The position numbers and the translations under genes are program-made. Under the pieces are notes generated by a model. It was given only the letters and a program-made list of their open reading frames with translations, searched no databases and was not told the DNA's origin. A stretch of DNA of 64,000 nt, taken from NCBI RefSeq assembly GCF_047468865.1, contig NZ_JBLGTV010000001.1, positions 310,001 to 374,000 on the forward strand, given 5' to 3'. Below are positions 30,481 to 38,966 of this stretch, in pieces. Within the stretch, counting starts at the first letter, position 1. Every line of letters begins with the position of its first letter. Source of the stretch: Castellaniella hirudinis_A. Its GTDB lineage: Bacteria; Pseudomonadota; Gammaproteobacteria; Burkholderiales; Burkholderiaceae_B.

Positions 30481-31974
30481 TCAGCCGACGGTCGCCTGGC
30501 GGATCGCGCGATCCCATTGTGCCAGATGTTCGGCCGCCTGGTCGGCCGGCATGCCGGGATCGAACTGGCGCTCGATGCGCCAGAGGGAGTCGAGTTCCTG
30601 GATGTCGGCGTAGACCCCGGCCTGCAGTCCCGCCAGGAATGCCGCCCCCAGCGCGGTGGTTTCCACCATGGTGGGACGCAGCACGGGGATGCCCAGCAAA
30701 TCCGCCTGGAACTGCATCAGCAGATCGTTGACGCAGGCCCCGCCGTCCACCCGCAGGGCCTGCAGGGCCTGCGCCCCCGCGGCCTGGGCGTCGCGGCCCA
30801 TGGCCTGCAGCAGGGCGGCGCTTTGGTAGGCGATGCTTTCCAGGGCGGCCCGGGCGATGTGCGCCATGGTGGTGCCCCGGGTCAGGCCGGTGATGGTGCC
30901 GCGCGCGTTGGGATCCCACCAGGGGGCGCCCAGCCCGGTGAAGGCCGGCACGAACATCACCCCGTCGGAATCCGGCACGCTGCGCGCCATTTCCTCGATG
31001 TCGCTGCTGCGCGTAAAGGCGCGCAGGCCGTCGCGCAGCCACTGCACCACGGCCCCGCCCACGAACACGCTGCCTTCCAGGGCATAGGCGGGCCGGCCGT
31101 CCACTTGGGCGGCGCTGGTGGTGACCAAGCCGTTTTCGGAGACCAGGAAGCGCTCGCCCGTGTGCATCAGCATGAAGCAGCCGGTGCCGTAAGTGTTTTT
31201 CGCCATGCCGGGGCGAAAGCAGGCTTGGCCGAACAGGGCGCTTTGCTGGTCGCCCGCCACACCGCAGATCGGGATCGGGTAGTCCAGGATGTCGCCGGAC
31301 ACCCGGCCGAAATCCGCCGAGGAGGGCAGGATTTCCGGCATCATGGCGGCGGGGATGCCCAGGTGGCCCAGCAGTTCGGGATCCCAGCGGTTGCGGTGCA
31401 CGTCCATCAGCATGGTGCGCGCCGCGTTGCTGACGTCCGTCAGGTGCCGCTGGCCGCCCGTCAATTGCCAGATCAGCCAGCTGTCGATGGTGCCGAACAG
31501 CAGTTCGCCGGCCTCTGCCCGGCGGCGGGCGTCCGGCACATGATCCAGTATCCACTTCAGCTTGGTCGCCGAGAAATACGCATCCACGCGCAGGCCGGTG
31601 CGCTGCAGGATCTTGTCTTCCAGCCCCTGGGCGCGCAGGTCGGCGCAGGTGGGTTCGGCCCGGCGATCCTGCCAGACGATGGCCGGGTGGATCGGTTCGC
31701 CGGTGCGGCGATCCCAGACCACGGTGGTCTCGCGCTGATTGGTGATGCCGATGGCGCTGATGTCGCGCGGCTGGACGCCCGCCCGGTTCATGGCCTCGCG
31801 CAGGGTGTCGCGCTGGGTGTGCCAGATTTCCATCGGGTCGTGCTCTACCCAGCCGGGCTGCGGGTAGTGCTGGGTGAATTCGCGCTGGGCCAGGCCCACG
31901 ATCCGGCCCATGCGGTCGAAAACGATGCTGCGCGTGCTGGAAGTGCCCTGATCCAGGGCAAGCAGATAGGTCAT
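30481..31974 (-). CDS. glpK: Glycerol kinase
   Basis: A 497-residue FGGY kinase that phosphorylates glycerol with ATP in the cytoplasm. The phosphate-binding loop LALDQGTSSTRS is at residues 5-16. Glycerol-contact and hinge motifs follow: GITNQRETTVVWDR, WQDRR, GTIDSWLIWQLTGG, YGTGCFMLMHTG and the C-terminal VDGGACVNDLLMQFQAD. ATG 31974 overlaps the glpR stop (ATGA), so kinase translation is coupled to the repressor. It traps glycerol taken up by the GlpSTPQUV importer encoded on the other strand and feeds GlpD. Confidence 0.96.
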   Translation of the reverse strand: MTYLLALDQGTSSTRSIVFDRMGRIVGLAQREFTQHYPQPGWVEHDPMEIWHTQRDTLREAMNRAGVQPRDISAIGITNQRETTVVWDRRTGEPIHPAIVWQDRRAEPTCADLRAQGLEDKILQRTGLRVDAYFSATKLKWILDHVPDARRRAEAGELLFGTIDSWLIWQLTGGQRHLTDVSNAARTMLMDVHRNRWDPELLGHLGIPAAMMPEILPSSADFGRVSGDILDYPIPICGVAGDQQSALFGQACFRPGMAKNTYGTGCFMLMHTGERFLVSENGLVTTSAAQVDGRPAYALEGSVFVGGAVVQWLRDGLRAFTRSSDIEEMARSVPDSDGVMFVPAFTGLGAPWWDPNARGTITGLTRGTTMAHIARAALESIAYQSAALLQAMGRDAQAAGAQALQALRVDGGACVNDLLMQFQADLLGIPVLRPTMVETTALGAAFLAGLQAGVYADIQELDSLWRIERQFDPGMPADQAAEHLAQWDRAIRQATVG

Positions 31975-32747
31975 TGGCAATCCTCGGGGGCAATCACACA
32001 GTCGACGCCGGCGGCTTTCAGCAGGCCCGGGAAAGGCTCGGGCGGACGGACATCGGTAAACAAGCGGTTGATCTCGGCGAGTTCTCCCACCCGAACCATG
32101 GCCGGGCGATGGAACTTGCTGGCGTCGGTGGCCATCCAGACTTCGCGGGCCGACTGCATGATGGCCTGCGACACTTTCACTTCGCGGTAGTCATAGTCGC
32201 GTAAAGTGCCGTCCGCTTCAATCCCGGAAATCCCCATCAGCGCGATATCCACCCGGAACTGCCGGATGAACTCGACCGTGGCCTCGCCCACGATGGCGAG
32301 GTCACGTGGCCGCACATTGCCGCCCGCCAGGATGATTTCGCAGCCCGGTTGGTGTCCCAGCATATAGGCCACATTGATGTTGTTGGTGATGATGCGCAGC
32401 CCCGTATGGCCCGTCAGGGCCTGGGCGATGGCTTCGGCGGTGGTGCCGATATTGATGATCAGGGAGCAGTCATTGGGGATTTCGCGGGCGATGGCCCGGG
32501 CGATGCGCTGCTTGGCCTGGGCATGCAGCTGCGCCCGCTGCCGGTAGGCGATGTTTTCGATGGTGGAGGCCGGCAGGCGCGCGCCGCCGTGGAAGCGGAT
32601 CAGCTGGTTGGCTTCTTCCAGGCGCTGGACGTCCCGGCGCACGGTCTGGACGGTGACGTCCAAGTGGTCGGCCAGTTCGTCCAGACTGCAGGCGCCCGCG
32701 CGGTGCAAATGCTTCAGCAGGCGGATTTGGCGGGGGTTTGGATTCAT
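31971..32747 (-). CDS. glpR: DeoR-family glycerol regulon repressor
   Basis: A 258-residue DeoR-type repressor. The N-terminal helix-turn-helix includes RQIRLLKHLHRAGACSLDEL and VTVQTVRRDVQRLEEANQL. The C-terminal sugar-phosphate-binding domain contains INIGTTAEAIAQAL and DIALMGISGIEADGTL, which fit sn-glycerol 3-phosphate as inducer. It leads the glpRK operon and is divergent from glpS. The spacer holds a TGTTCGAACA palindrome near its own start and a CGAAACGAAC direct repeat near glpS, both probable GlpR sites. Confidence 0.93.
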   Translation of the reverse strand: MNPNPRQIRLLKHLHRAGACSLDELADHLDVTVQTVRRDVQRLEEANQLIRFHGGARLPASTIENIAYRQRAQLHAQAKQRIARAIAREIPNDCSLIINIGTTAEAIAQALTGHTGLRIITNNINVAYMLGHQPGCEIILAGGNVRPRDLAIVGEATVEFIRQFRVDIALMGISGIEADGTLRDYDYREVKVSQAIMQSAREVWMATDASKFHRPAMVRVGELAEINRLFTDVRPPEPFPGLLKAAGVDCVIAPEDCQ

Positions 32748-32759
32748 GAATAAGGCCCA

Positions 32760-32769
32760 TGTTCGAACA
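32760..32769. promoter_or_regulatory. Candidate GlpR site near glpR
   Basis: TGTTCGAACA, a perfect 10-bp palindrome 12 bp upstream of the glpR start. The TTCGAA core fits DeoR/GlpR operators, suggesting autoregulation. Confidence 0.5.
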
Positions 32770-32832
32770 GAAGTGACTGTACAACGAAAATAAAAGAAGG
32801 AATCCTAGGGTTTATATGGAGGAAAAGTTATG

Positions 32833-32867
32833 CGAAACGAACGATAATGATCAAAATCGAAACGAAC
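32833..32867. promoter_or_regulatory. Candidate GlpR direct-repeat operator before glpS
   Basis: CGAAACGAAC occurs at 32833-32842 and again at 32858-32867, a 25-bp period that puts both copies on about the same DNA face. The complement GTTCGTTTCG matches the TTTCG-rich direct repeats bound by DeoR repressors. It lies just ahead of the glpS start, where it would block the importer operon. Confidence 0.6.
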
Positions 32868-32880
32868 AGAGGGGCACTTC

Positions 32881-33969
32881 ATGCTGCTTGAACTCGCCGG
32901 TGTGGGTAAGAAAGTCGGGGCGGAAACCTGGCTGTATCCCCTGGATCTGACCCTGCGGGAATCCGCGGTCACTGTGCTGCTGGGCGTCACCCGGGCAGGC
33001 AAGACCAGCCTGATGCGCATCATGGCGGGGCTGGATACGCCCACCTCGGGGCGTGTGCTGGCCGATCGGCAGGACGTCACCGGGGTGCCCGTGCGCCGGC
33101 GCAACATCGCCATGGTGTACCAGCAGTTCATCAACTATCCTTCCCTGTCCGTGTTCGACAACATCGCTTCGCCTTTGCGGCTGCGGGGCCAGTCCGATAT
33201 CGACACCCGGGTGCGGGCCATCGCCCGCACCTTGCACATCGAGGAATTCCTGGGCCGCCTGCCGGCGGAACTCTCCGGCGGCCAGCAGCAGCGGGTCGCC
33301 CTGGCCCGCGCCTTGGCCAAGGACGCCCCCCTGATGCTGCTGGACGAACCCCTGGTCAACCTGGACTACAAGCTGCGCGAAGACCTGCGCGAAGAACTCA
33401 GCCTGATGTTCGCCCAGGGCCGCTCCACCGTGGTCTATGCCACCACCGAACCCGGCGAAGCCCTGCTGCTGGGGGGCTATACCGCCGTGCTCGACCAGGG
33501 CGAGCTGCTGCAATACGGCCCCACGATTGATGTGTTCCATCGGCCCGCGTCCATGCGGGTGGCGCGGGCTTTCAGCGACCCGCCGATGAACTTCCTTGCG
33601 GCCCAGGCCGCCGCCGGGGTGCTGCGCTTCACGGGGCTGGACGACATGCGCCTGCCGGAAAACACCGCCTTGCCGGCGGGGCCGGTCACGGTGGGGCTGC
33701 GCGCCGCCGACCTGTCCCTGCGCAATCAGGGTGAAGACTGCCGCGTCAGCGGCCAGGTGCAACTGGCCGAAATCTCCGGCTCCGCCACTTATGTGCACGC
33801 CGACACCCCCGTGGGCACCCTGATCGCCCAGGTGCCCGGCGTCAGCCACCACCAGTTGGGCGACACCATCACGTTTCATTTTTCCAGCCGCCAGGCCTAT
33901 GTCTTCGGGGCCGACGAAGCCTTGCTGCATGCCCCCGCATTTCAGGAGTCCAACCATGGCGCGCATTGA
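32881..33969 (+). CDS. glpS: Glycerol ABC importer, ATPase subunit GlpS
   Basis: A 362-residue CUT1-type ATPase with a C-terminal TOBE-like regulatory region. Walker A is GVTRAGKT (35-42), the signature LSGGQQQR is intact (about 132) and Walker B is LMLLDEP. The switch (H-loop) position reads YATTEPGEAL, with Thr instead of the catalytic His. It pairs with GlpT as a heterodimer. It is the first gene of glpSTPQUV-glpD, following a GlpR-type direct repeat. The gene order matches the glycerol importer of Rhizobium leguminosarum. Confidence 0.9.
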   Translation: MLLELAGVGKKVGAETWLYPLDLTLRESAVTVLLGVTRAGKTSLMRIMAGLDTPTSGRVLADRQDVTGVPVRRRNIAMVYQQFINYPSLSVFDNIASPLRLRGQSDIDTRVRAIARTLHIEEFLGRLPAELSGGQQQRVALARALAKDAPLMLLDEPLVNLDYKLREDLREELSLMFAQGRSTVVYATTEPGEALLLGGYTAVLDQGELLQYGPTIDVFHRPASMRVARAFSDPPMNFLAAQAAAGVLRFTGLDDMRLPENTALPAGPVTVGLRAADLSLRNQGEDCRVSGQVQLAEISGSATYVHADTPVGTLIAQVPGVSHHQLGDTITFHFSSRQAYVFGADEALLHAPAFQESNHGAH

Positions 33970-35035
33970 TTTGGATCTGGCCCACAGCTACCACAAAGTC
34001 GTCCGCTCGGATGCGGACTACGCCTTGCTGCCGCTGAAAATCACCTTCGAGGACGGCGGGGCCTATGCCTTGCTGGGGCCATCGGGCTGCGGCAAGACGA
34101 CCATGCTCAACATCATCTCCGGCCTGGTCGCCGCTTCGCACGGCAGCGTCCGCTTCGATGGGGTGGACTGCACCCAGGCCACCCCGCAGCAGCGCAATAT
34201 CGCCCAGGTTTTCCAGTTTCCCGTCATCTACGACACGATGACCGTGGGCGAGAACCTGGCGTTTCCCCTGCGCAACCGGCGGGTGCCGGCCGACCAGATC
34301 CGTGAAAGAGTGGGGCGCATCGCCGAAATGCTGGAACTCTCCGCCGTGCTGGATCAGCGCGCCGCCAACCTGGCCGCCGACGCCAAACAGAAAATATCCC
34401 TGGGGCGCGGGCTGGTGCGCCCAGACGTTTCGGCCGTGCTGTTCGACGAACCCTTGACCGTCATCGACCCCCACCTCAAGTGGGAATTGCGCCGCAAGCT
34501 CAAGCAGATCCACCACGAACTCGGTCTGACGCTGATCTACGTCACGCACGACCAGGTCGAGGCCATGACCTTCGCCGACCAGGTTCTGGTCATGGCGCGG
34601 GGCCGCGTGGTGCAGCAGGGCACCCCGGCCGAGCTTTTCGAGCGGCCGCGCCATACTTTCGTGGGGCATTTCATCGGCTCGCCGGGGATGAATCTCCTGC
34701 CGGTGCGCCGCCAGGGCGAAACGGCGCTGTGGTTCGAGGATCACCTGATTGCCGACCAAGGGCTGCCCGACCTGCCCAGCGGGGCGCTGACGCTGGGGAT
34801 ACGCCCCGAATACCTGCGCGTGTCGCCCCAGGCCGTGGCGGGGTCCGTGCCCGCGGTGGTGCGCCGGGTTCAGCATCTGGGCACCAGCCAATTGCTGACC
34901 CTGCGGGCCGGCCCCAAAGAACTCAAGGCCCACATCGCCCCGGATGCGCCGGCCCCCGCGCCGGATGCCCAGGTGCATCCCGTGCTGCTGGGATCCCATA
35001 CCTGCTTCTACCAGAACGAGGAACTCATCGCATGA
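33956..35035 (+). CDS. glpT: Glycerol ABC importer, ATPase subunit GlpT
   Basis: A 359-residue ATPase. Walker A GPSGCGKTT is at 41-49, Walker B is AVLFDEP and the H-loop is intact (YVTHDQVEAM). The signature is degenerate: AADAKQKISLGRG replaces LSGGQQQR, as in rhizobial GlpT. A TOBE-like domain forms the last 120 residues. ATG 33956 overlaps the glpS end by 14 bp and has CAGGAG upstream. It combines with GlpS so that one composite ATP site has all consensus parts and the other has all degenerate ones. Not to be confused with the unrelated E. coli GlpT antiporter. Confidence 0.9.
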   Translation: MARIDLDLAHSYHKVVRSDADYALLPLKITFEDGGAYALLGPSGCGKTTMLNIISGLVAASHGSVRFDGVDCTQATPQQRNIAQVFQFPVIYDTMTVGENLAFPLRNRRVPADQIRERVGRIAEMLELSAVLDQRAANLAADAKQKISLGRGLVRPDVSAVLFDEPLTVIDPHLKWELRRKLKQIHHELGLTLIYVTHDQVEAMTFADQVLVMARGRVVQQGTPAELFERPRHTFVGHFIGSPGMNLLPVRRQGETALWFEDHLIADQGLPDLPSGALTLGIRPEYLRVSPQAVAGSVPAVVRRVQHLGTSQLLTLRAGPKELKAHIAPDAPAPAPDAQVHPVLLGSHTCFYQNEELIA

Positions 35036-35925
35036 GCACGATCGTCAAGCCCGTCAATCAGAAGGCCTGGTGGCTCATCCTGCCGGTCATTCTGTGTGTC
35101 TCGTTTTCGGCCATCATCCCGTTGATGACGGTGGTGAATTACTCGGTGCAGGACATCCTGGGGCCCAACCAGGCGGTGTTCGTCGGCACCGAATGGTTTT
35201 CCAGCGTCATGCGCGACGAAGACCTGCACGCCGCCTTGCTGCGCCAGCTGTTGTTCTCCGGGTCGGTTCTGGCCATCGAAATCCCCCTGGGGGTGATGCT
35301 GGCGCTGTCCATGCCGGCCAAGGGCTGGCGCGCCTCCGCCGTGCTGGTCATCATTTCGCTGTCCCTGCTGATCCCCTGGAACGTCGTCGGCACCATCTGG
35401 CAGATTTTCGGGCGCACCGACATCGGCCTGTTCGGCTGGGGGCTGGCCCAACTGGGCATCGACTACAGCTACGTGGGCAACCCCCTGCAGGCCTGGCTGA
35501 CCGTGCTGCTGATGGATGTCTGGCACTGGACGCCGCTGGTGGCGCTGCTGGCTTACGCGGGGCTGCAGTCCATTCCCGAAGCCTATTACCAGGCCGCCAG
35601 CATCGACGGGGCCAGCAAATGGGCGGTGTTCCGCTATATCCAGCTGCCCAAGCTGCGCGGGGTGCTGATGATCGCCGTGCTGCTGCGCTTCATGGACAGT
35701 TTCATGATCTACACCGAACCCTTCGTGCTGACGGGCGGCGGGCCGGGCAGCTCGACCACGTTCCTCAGCCAGTACCTGACGCAAAAGGCCATCGGCCAGT
35801 TCGACATGGGGCCCGCCGCCGCGTTTTCTCTGGTGTATTTCCTGATCATTCTGCTGTTCTGCTTCATTCTGTACAACTGGATGCTGCGCGTCGGCAACAG
35901 CACCTCGGAGGCACCCCATGAATAA
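35032..35925 (+). CDS. glpP: Glycerol ABC importer, permease GlpP
   Basis: A 297-residue MalF-like permease with six predicted helices, the first at about 14-36. The EAA coupling loop reads YYQAASIDGASKWAVFRYIQLPKLRGV (near 190-215), and the later FVLTGGGPGSSTTFLSQYL segment is typical of CUT1 permeases. Its ATG overlaps the glpT stop (ATGA). It forms the membrane channel with GlpQ. Confidence 0.9.
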   Translation: MSTIVKPVNQKAWWLILPVILCVSFSAIIPLMTVVNYSVQDILGPNQAVFVGTEWFSSVMRDEDLHAALLRQLLFSGSVLAIEIPLGVMLALSMPAKGWRASAVLVIISLSLLIPWNVVGTIWQIFGRTDIGLFGWGLAQLGIDYSYVGNPLQAWLTVLLMDVWHWTPLVALLAYAGLQSIPEAYYQAASIDGASKWAVFRYIQLPKLRGVLMIAVLLRFMDSFMIYTEPFVLTGGGPGSSTTFLSQYLTQKAIGQFDMGPAAAFSLVYFLIILLFCFILYNWMLRVGNSTSEAPHE

Positions 35926-36736
35926 TCCTTCCCGCTGGCCGCGCAAGCGCACGCTGTTCCTGATCCTGTACCTGCTGTTCGCCCTGGTGCCCATCTACTG
36001 GATGGTGACCATGAGCTTCAAGACCAACCAGGGGATTTTGTCCGAGTTCACCTTGTATCCCCACGAATTCACGCTGGACAACTACCGCCTGATCCTGACG
36101 GATCCGTCCTGGTACATGGGCTATGTCAACAGCCTGATCTACGTCTGCCTGAACATGGTGATGGCCATTGCCGTGGCCCTGCCCGCCGCTTATGCGTTTT
36201 CGCGCTATTCCTTCCTGGGCGACAAGCACGTGTTCTTCTGGCTGCTGACCAACCGCATGACGCCGCCCGCCGTATTCCTGCTGCCGTTCTTCCAGCTGTA
36301 TTCCACGCTGGGCCTGATGGATACGCACTGGGCGGTGGCCATGGCCCATCTGCTGTTCAACGTCCCGCTGGCCGTCTGGATTCTCGAAGGCTTCATGAGC
36401 GGCATTCCCCGCGAGATCGACGAGACCGCCTATATCGACGGCTACAGTTTTCCCCGGTTCTTCCTGACGATCTTCCTGCCCCTGATCAAGTCCGGGGTGG
36501 GGGTGGCGGCGTTCTTCTGCTTCATGTTCAGCTGGGTCGAACTGTTGCTGGCGCGCACGCTTACCAGCGTGGACGCCAAGCCCATCGTCGCCATCATGAC
36601 CCGCACGGTATCGGCCTCGGGCATGGATTGGGCCACGCTGGCGGCGGCGGGCACGCTCACCATCGTGCCGGGGGCCATCGTCATCTGGTTTGTGCGCCAC
36701 TACATTGCGAAGGGCTTCGCAATGGGCCGGGTCTAA
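35918..36736 (+). CDS. glpQ: Glycerol ABC importer, permease GlpQ
   Basis: A 272-residue MalG-like permease with six helices, opening with the short cytoplasmic KRTLFLILYLLFALVPIYWM segment. The EAA loop is EIDETAYIDGYSFPRFFLTIFLP (about 166-190). It overlaps glpP by 8 bp. Not the phosphodiesterase called GlpQ in E. coli. Confidence 0.9.
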   Translation: MNNPSRWPRKRTLFLILYLLFALVPIYWMVTMSFKTNQGILSEFTLYPHEFTLDNYRLILTDPSWYMGYVNSLIYVCLNMVMAIAVALPAAYAFSRYSFLGDKHVFFWLLTNRMTPPAVFLLPFFQLYSTLGLMDTHWAVAMAHLLFNVPLAVWILEGFMSGIPREIDETAYIDGYSFPRFFLTIFLPLIKSGVGVAAFFCFMFSWVELLLARTLTSVDAKPIVAIMTRTVSASGMDWATLAAAGTLTIVPGAIVIWFVRHYIAKGFAMGRV

Positions 36737-36746
36737 GGAGAATCCC

Positions 36747-37055
36747 ATGCTCGATTGGATGGTCTGGACAGTCCCCACCGCCGTGTTTTTCATCTGCATC
36801 GGCCTGATGCTGGCCGGCATGACGGTCTGGGGCCTGAAATCCCCCACGGTCTTGCGCAAAGGCTTTCTGCCGATGGCCACGACGCGCGGCGACCGGCTGT
36901 TCATCGGCCTGCTGGTGGCCGCCTATATCAACCTGGGCTTTCTGGGCCTGGGCGAAAAAATGATGGATTGGTTTTCCCTGCAGGCGGAACCCTCGGTCTG
37001 GATCAGCTTCGTGCTGTCCATGGGGGTGCTGGCCTTCATCATGCGCAAAGGGTAG
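36747..37055 (+). CDS. glpU: Small membrane subunit GlpU (DUF2160)
   Basis: A 102-residue protein with three hydrophobic segments (about 6-28, 50-70 and 82-97), matching the DUF2160 family found only beside this type of importer (GlpU in Rhizobium). TAAGGAG precedes the ATG. Its precise job is unproven; an accessory role in the permease complex is the usual suggestion. Confidence 0.85.
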   Translation: MLDWMVWTVPTAVFFICIGLMLAGMTVWGLKSPTVLRKGFLPMATTRGDRLFIGLLVAAYINLGFLGLGEKMMDWFSLQAEPSVWISFVLSMGVLAFIMRKG

Positions 37056-37089
37056 GGCGCCGCGGGCCGGTCGCCGGGGATCAATTCAG

Positions 37090-37120
37090 GGTGTTTTGCC
37101 GTTCCCCGCGGCAAGACACC
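37090..37120 (+). other. Intergenic hairpins between glpU and glpV
   Basis: GGTGTTTTGCCG (37090-37101) and CGGCAAGACACC (37109-37120) pair as a 12-bp stem with one G-U. A second small hairpin, CCCGC-TTTG-GCGGG, follows near 37148-37161, and TTCCTG-AG-CAGGAA near 37169-37182. There is no T-run. Such hairpins just before a substrate-binding-protein gene often protect or trim mRNA so that this subunit is made in excess. Confidence 0.55.
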
Positions 37121-37218
37121 GCGCAGTACCAGGGGCATGCATCGGATTCCCGCTTTGGCGGGGATGCCGGTTCCTGAGCAGGAATGCTTATTCAACGATT
37201 AAACAAGAGGAGCACACC

Positions 37219-38952
37219 ATGAAGTTTCGTCACACCGCAGTGGCGCTGGCCATTGCCTGCGCCCTGGGCAGCCAGGCGGCCTGGGCCGGCATGGCCGAGG
37301 CCGAGAAATGGATCGATACCGAGTTTCAGCCATCCACCCTCACCAAGGATCAGCAAAAGGCTGAAATGCAGTGGTTCGTCGATGCCGCGGCCAAACTCAA
37401 GGACAAAGGGGTCAAGGAAATCTCCGTGGTGTCGGAAACCCTGACGACCCACGAATACGAATCCAAGGTGCTGGCCAAGGCCTTCGAGGAAATCACCGGG
37501 ATCAAGGTCAACCACGAAATCATCCAGGAAGGCGATGTGGTTGAAAAACTGCAGACCTCCATGTTGTCGGGCAAGTCCATCTACGATGGCTGGATTTCCG
37601 ACTCCGACCTGATCGGGATGCACTACCGCTACGGCGAAGTGCTGTCCCTGACCGACTACATGCAGGGCGCGGGCAAGGAATTCACCAATCCGGGCCTGGA
37701 TCTCAAAGACTTCATCGGCACGTCGTTCACGACGGCGCCGGACGGCCAGATGTACCAGTTGCCGGATCAGCAGTTCGCCAATCTGTACTGGTTCCGCTAC
37801 GACCTGTTCAACCGGCCCGATCTGCAGGAAAAATTCAAGGCCAAGTACGGCTACGACCTGGGCGTGCCCGTCACCTGGACAGCCTACGAGGACATCGCCA
37901 AGTTCTTCACGGAAGACATCAAGACCCTCGATGGCAAGCCCATCTACGGCCATATGGATTACGGCAAGAAAGACCCGTCCCTGGGCTGGCGCTTCACGGA
38001 CGCTTGGCTGTCGATGGCGGGTTCGGCCGACAAGGGCACGCCCAACGGCCTGCCGGTGGACGAATGGGGCATCCGCGTGGCGGACGACAACTGCACGCCG
38101 GTCGGGGCTTCGGTCGAGCGCGGCGGGGCCACCAATTCGCCGGCCGCGGTCTATGCCCTGACCAAATACATCGACTGGATGAAGAATTACGCGCCGTCCA
38201 ACGCGCTGGGCATGACCTTCACCGAATCCGGCCCGGTGCCTGCCCAGGGCGAAATCGCCCAGCAGATTTTCTGGTACACCGCCTTTACCGCCGACATGAT
38301 CAAAAAAGGTCTGCCGGTGGTCAACGAAGACGGCACCCCGAAATGGCGCATGGCCCCGGCCCCGCACGGCCCGTACTGGAAAGACGGCATGCAAAACGGC
38401 TACCAGGACGTGGGCTCGTGGACATTCTTCAAGGATCATGATCCCGACAAGGTCGCCGCCGCCTGGCTGTATGCCCAGTTCGTCACGGCCAAGACCACGT
38501 CCCTGAAAAAATCCATCGTGGGCCTGACCTTCATCCGCGACAGCGACATCCATAGCGATTACTTCACGGACAACGCCGACAAATTCGGCGGCCTGATCGA
38601 GTTCTACCGCAGCCCCGCCCGGGTGGCCTGGACGCCCACGGGGACCAACGTGCCGGATTATCCCAAGCTGGCCCAGCTGTGGTGGCGCAGCGTGTCCCAG
38701 GCCATTGCGGGCGAAAAAACACCGCAGCAGGCCATGGACAACCTGGCGGCCGACATGGAAAAAGTCATGGCCCGCCTGGAACGCGCCGGCATGAAGCGCT
38801 GCGCGCCCAAGCTCAATCCCAAGAGCGATCCCGCCAAATGGTTGAGCGACGAGCACGCCCCCTGGAAGAAACTCGCCAACGAAAATCCGAAGCCTGAAAC
38901 GGTTTCCTACGATTCACTCCTGCAGGCCTGGAAGGAAGGCCGCGTCCGGTAA
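37219..38952 (+). CDS. glpV: Glycerol ABC importer, periplasmic binding protein GlpV
   Basis: A 577-residue extracellular solute-binding protein. The N-terminus is a Sec signal peptide (MKFRHTAVALAIACALGSQA then AWAGMAEAE, cleaved near residue 23). Its unusual length and strongly conserved GlpV segments (YDGWISDSDLIGMHYRYG, MYQLPDQQFANLYWFRYDLF, GPYWKDGMQNGYQDVGSW) separate it from UgpB. It delivers glycerol to GlpPQ. An AGAGGAG ribosome binding site fits high expression. Confidence 0.93.
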   Translation: MKFRHTAVALAIACALGSQAAWAGMAEAEKWIDTEFQPSTLTKDQQKAEMQWFVDAAAKLKDKGVKEISVVSETLTTHEYESKVLAKAFEEITGIKVNHEIIQEGDVVEKLQTSMLSGKSIYDGWISDSDLIGMHYRYGEVLSLTDYMQGAGKEFTNPGLDLKDFIGTSFTTAPDGQMYQLPDQQFANLYWFRYDLFNRPDLQEKFKAKYGYDLGVPVTWTAYEDIAKFFTEDIKTLDGKPIYGHMDYGKKDPSLGWRFTDAWLSMAGSADKGTPNGLPVDEWGIRVADDNCTPVGASVERGGATNSPAAVYALTKYIDWMKNYAPSNALGMTFTESGPVPAQGEIAQQIFWYTAFTADMIKKGLPVVNEDGTPKWRMAPAPHGPYWKDGMQNGYQDVGSWTFFKDHDPDKVAAAWLYAQFVTAKTTSLKKSIVGLTFIRDSDIHSDYFTDNADKFGGLIEFYRSPARVAWTPTGTNVPDYPKLAQLWWRSVSQAIAGEKTPQQAMDNLAADMEKVMARLERAGMKRCAPKLNPKSDPAKWLSDEHAPWKKLANENPKPETVSYDSLLQAWKEGRVR

Positions 38953-38966
38953 AAGGGTTATTCACG

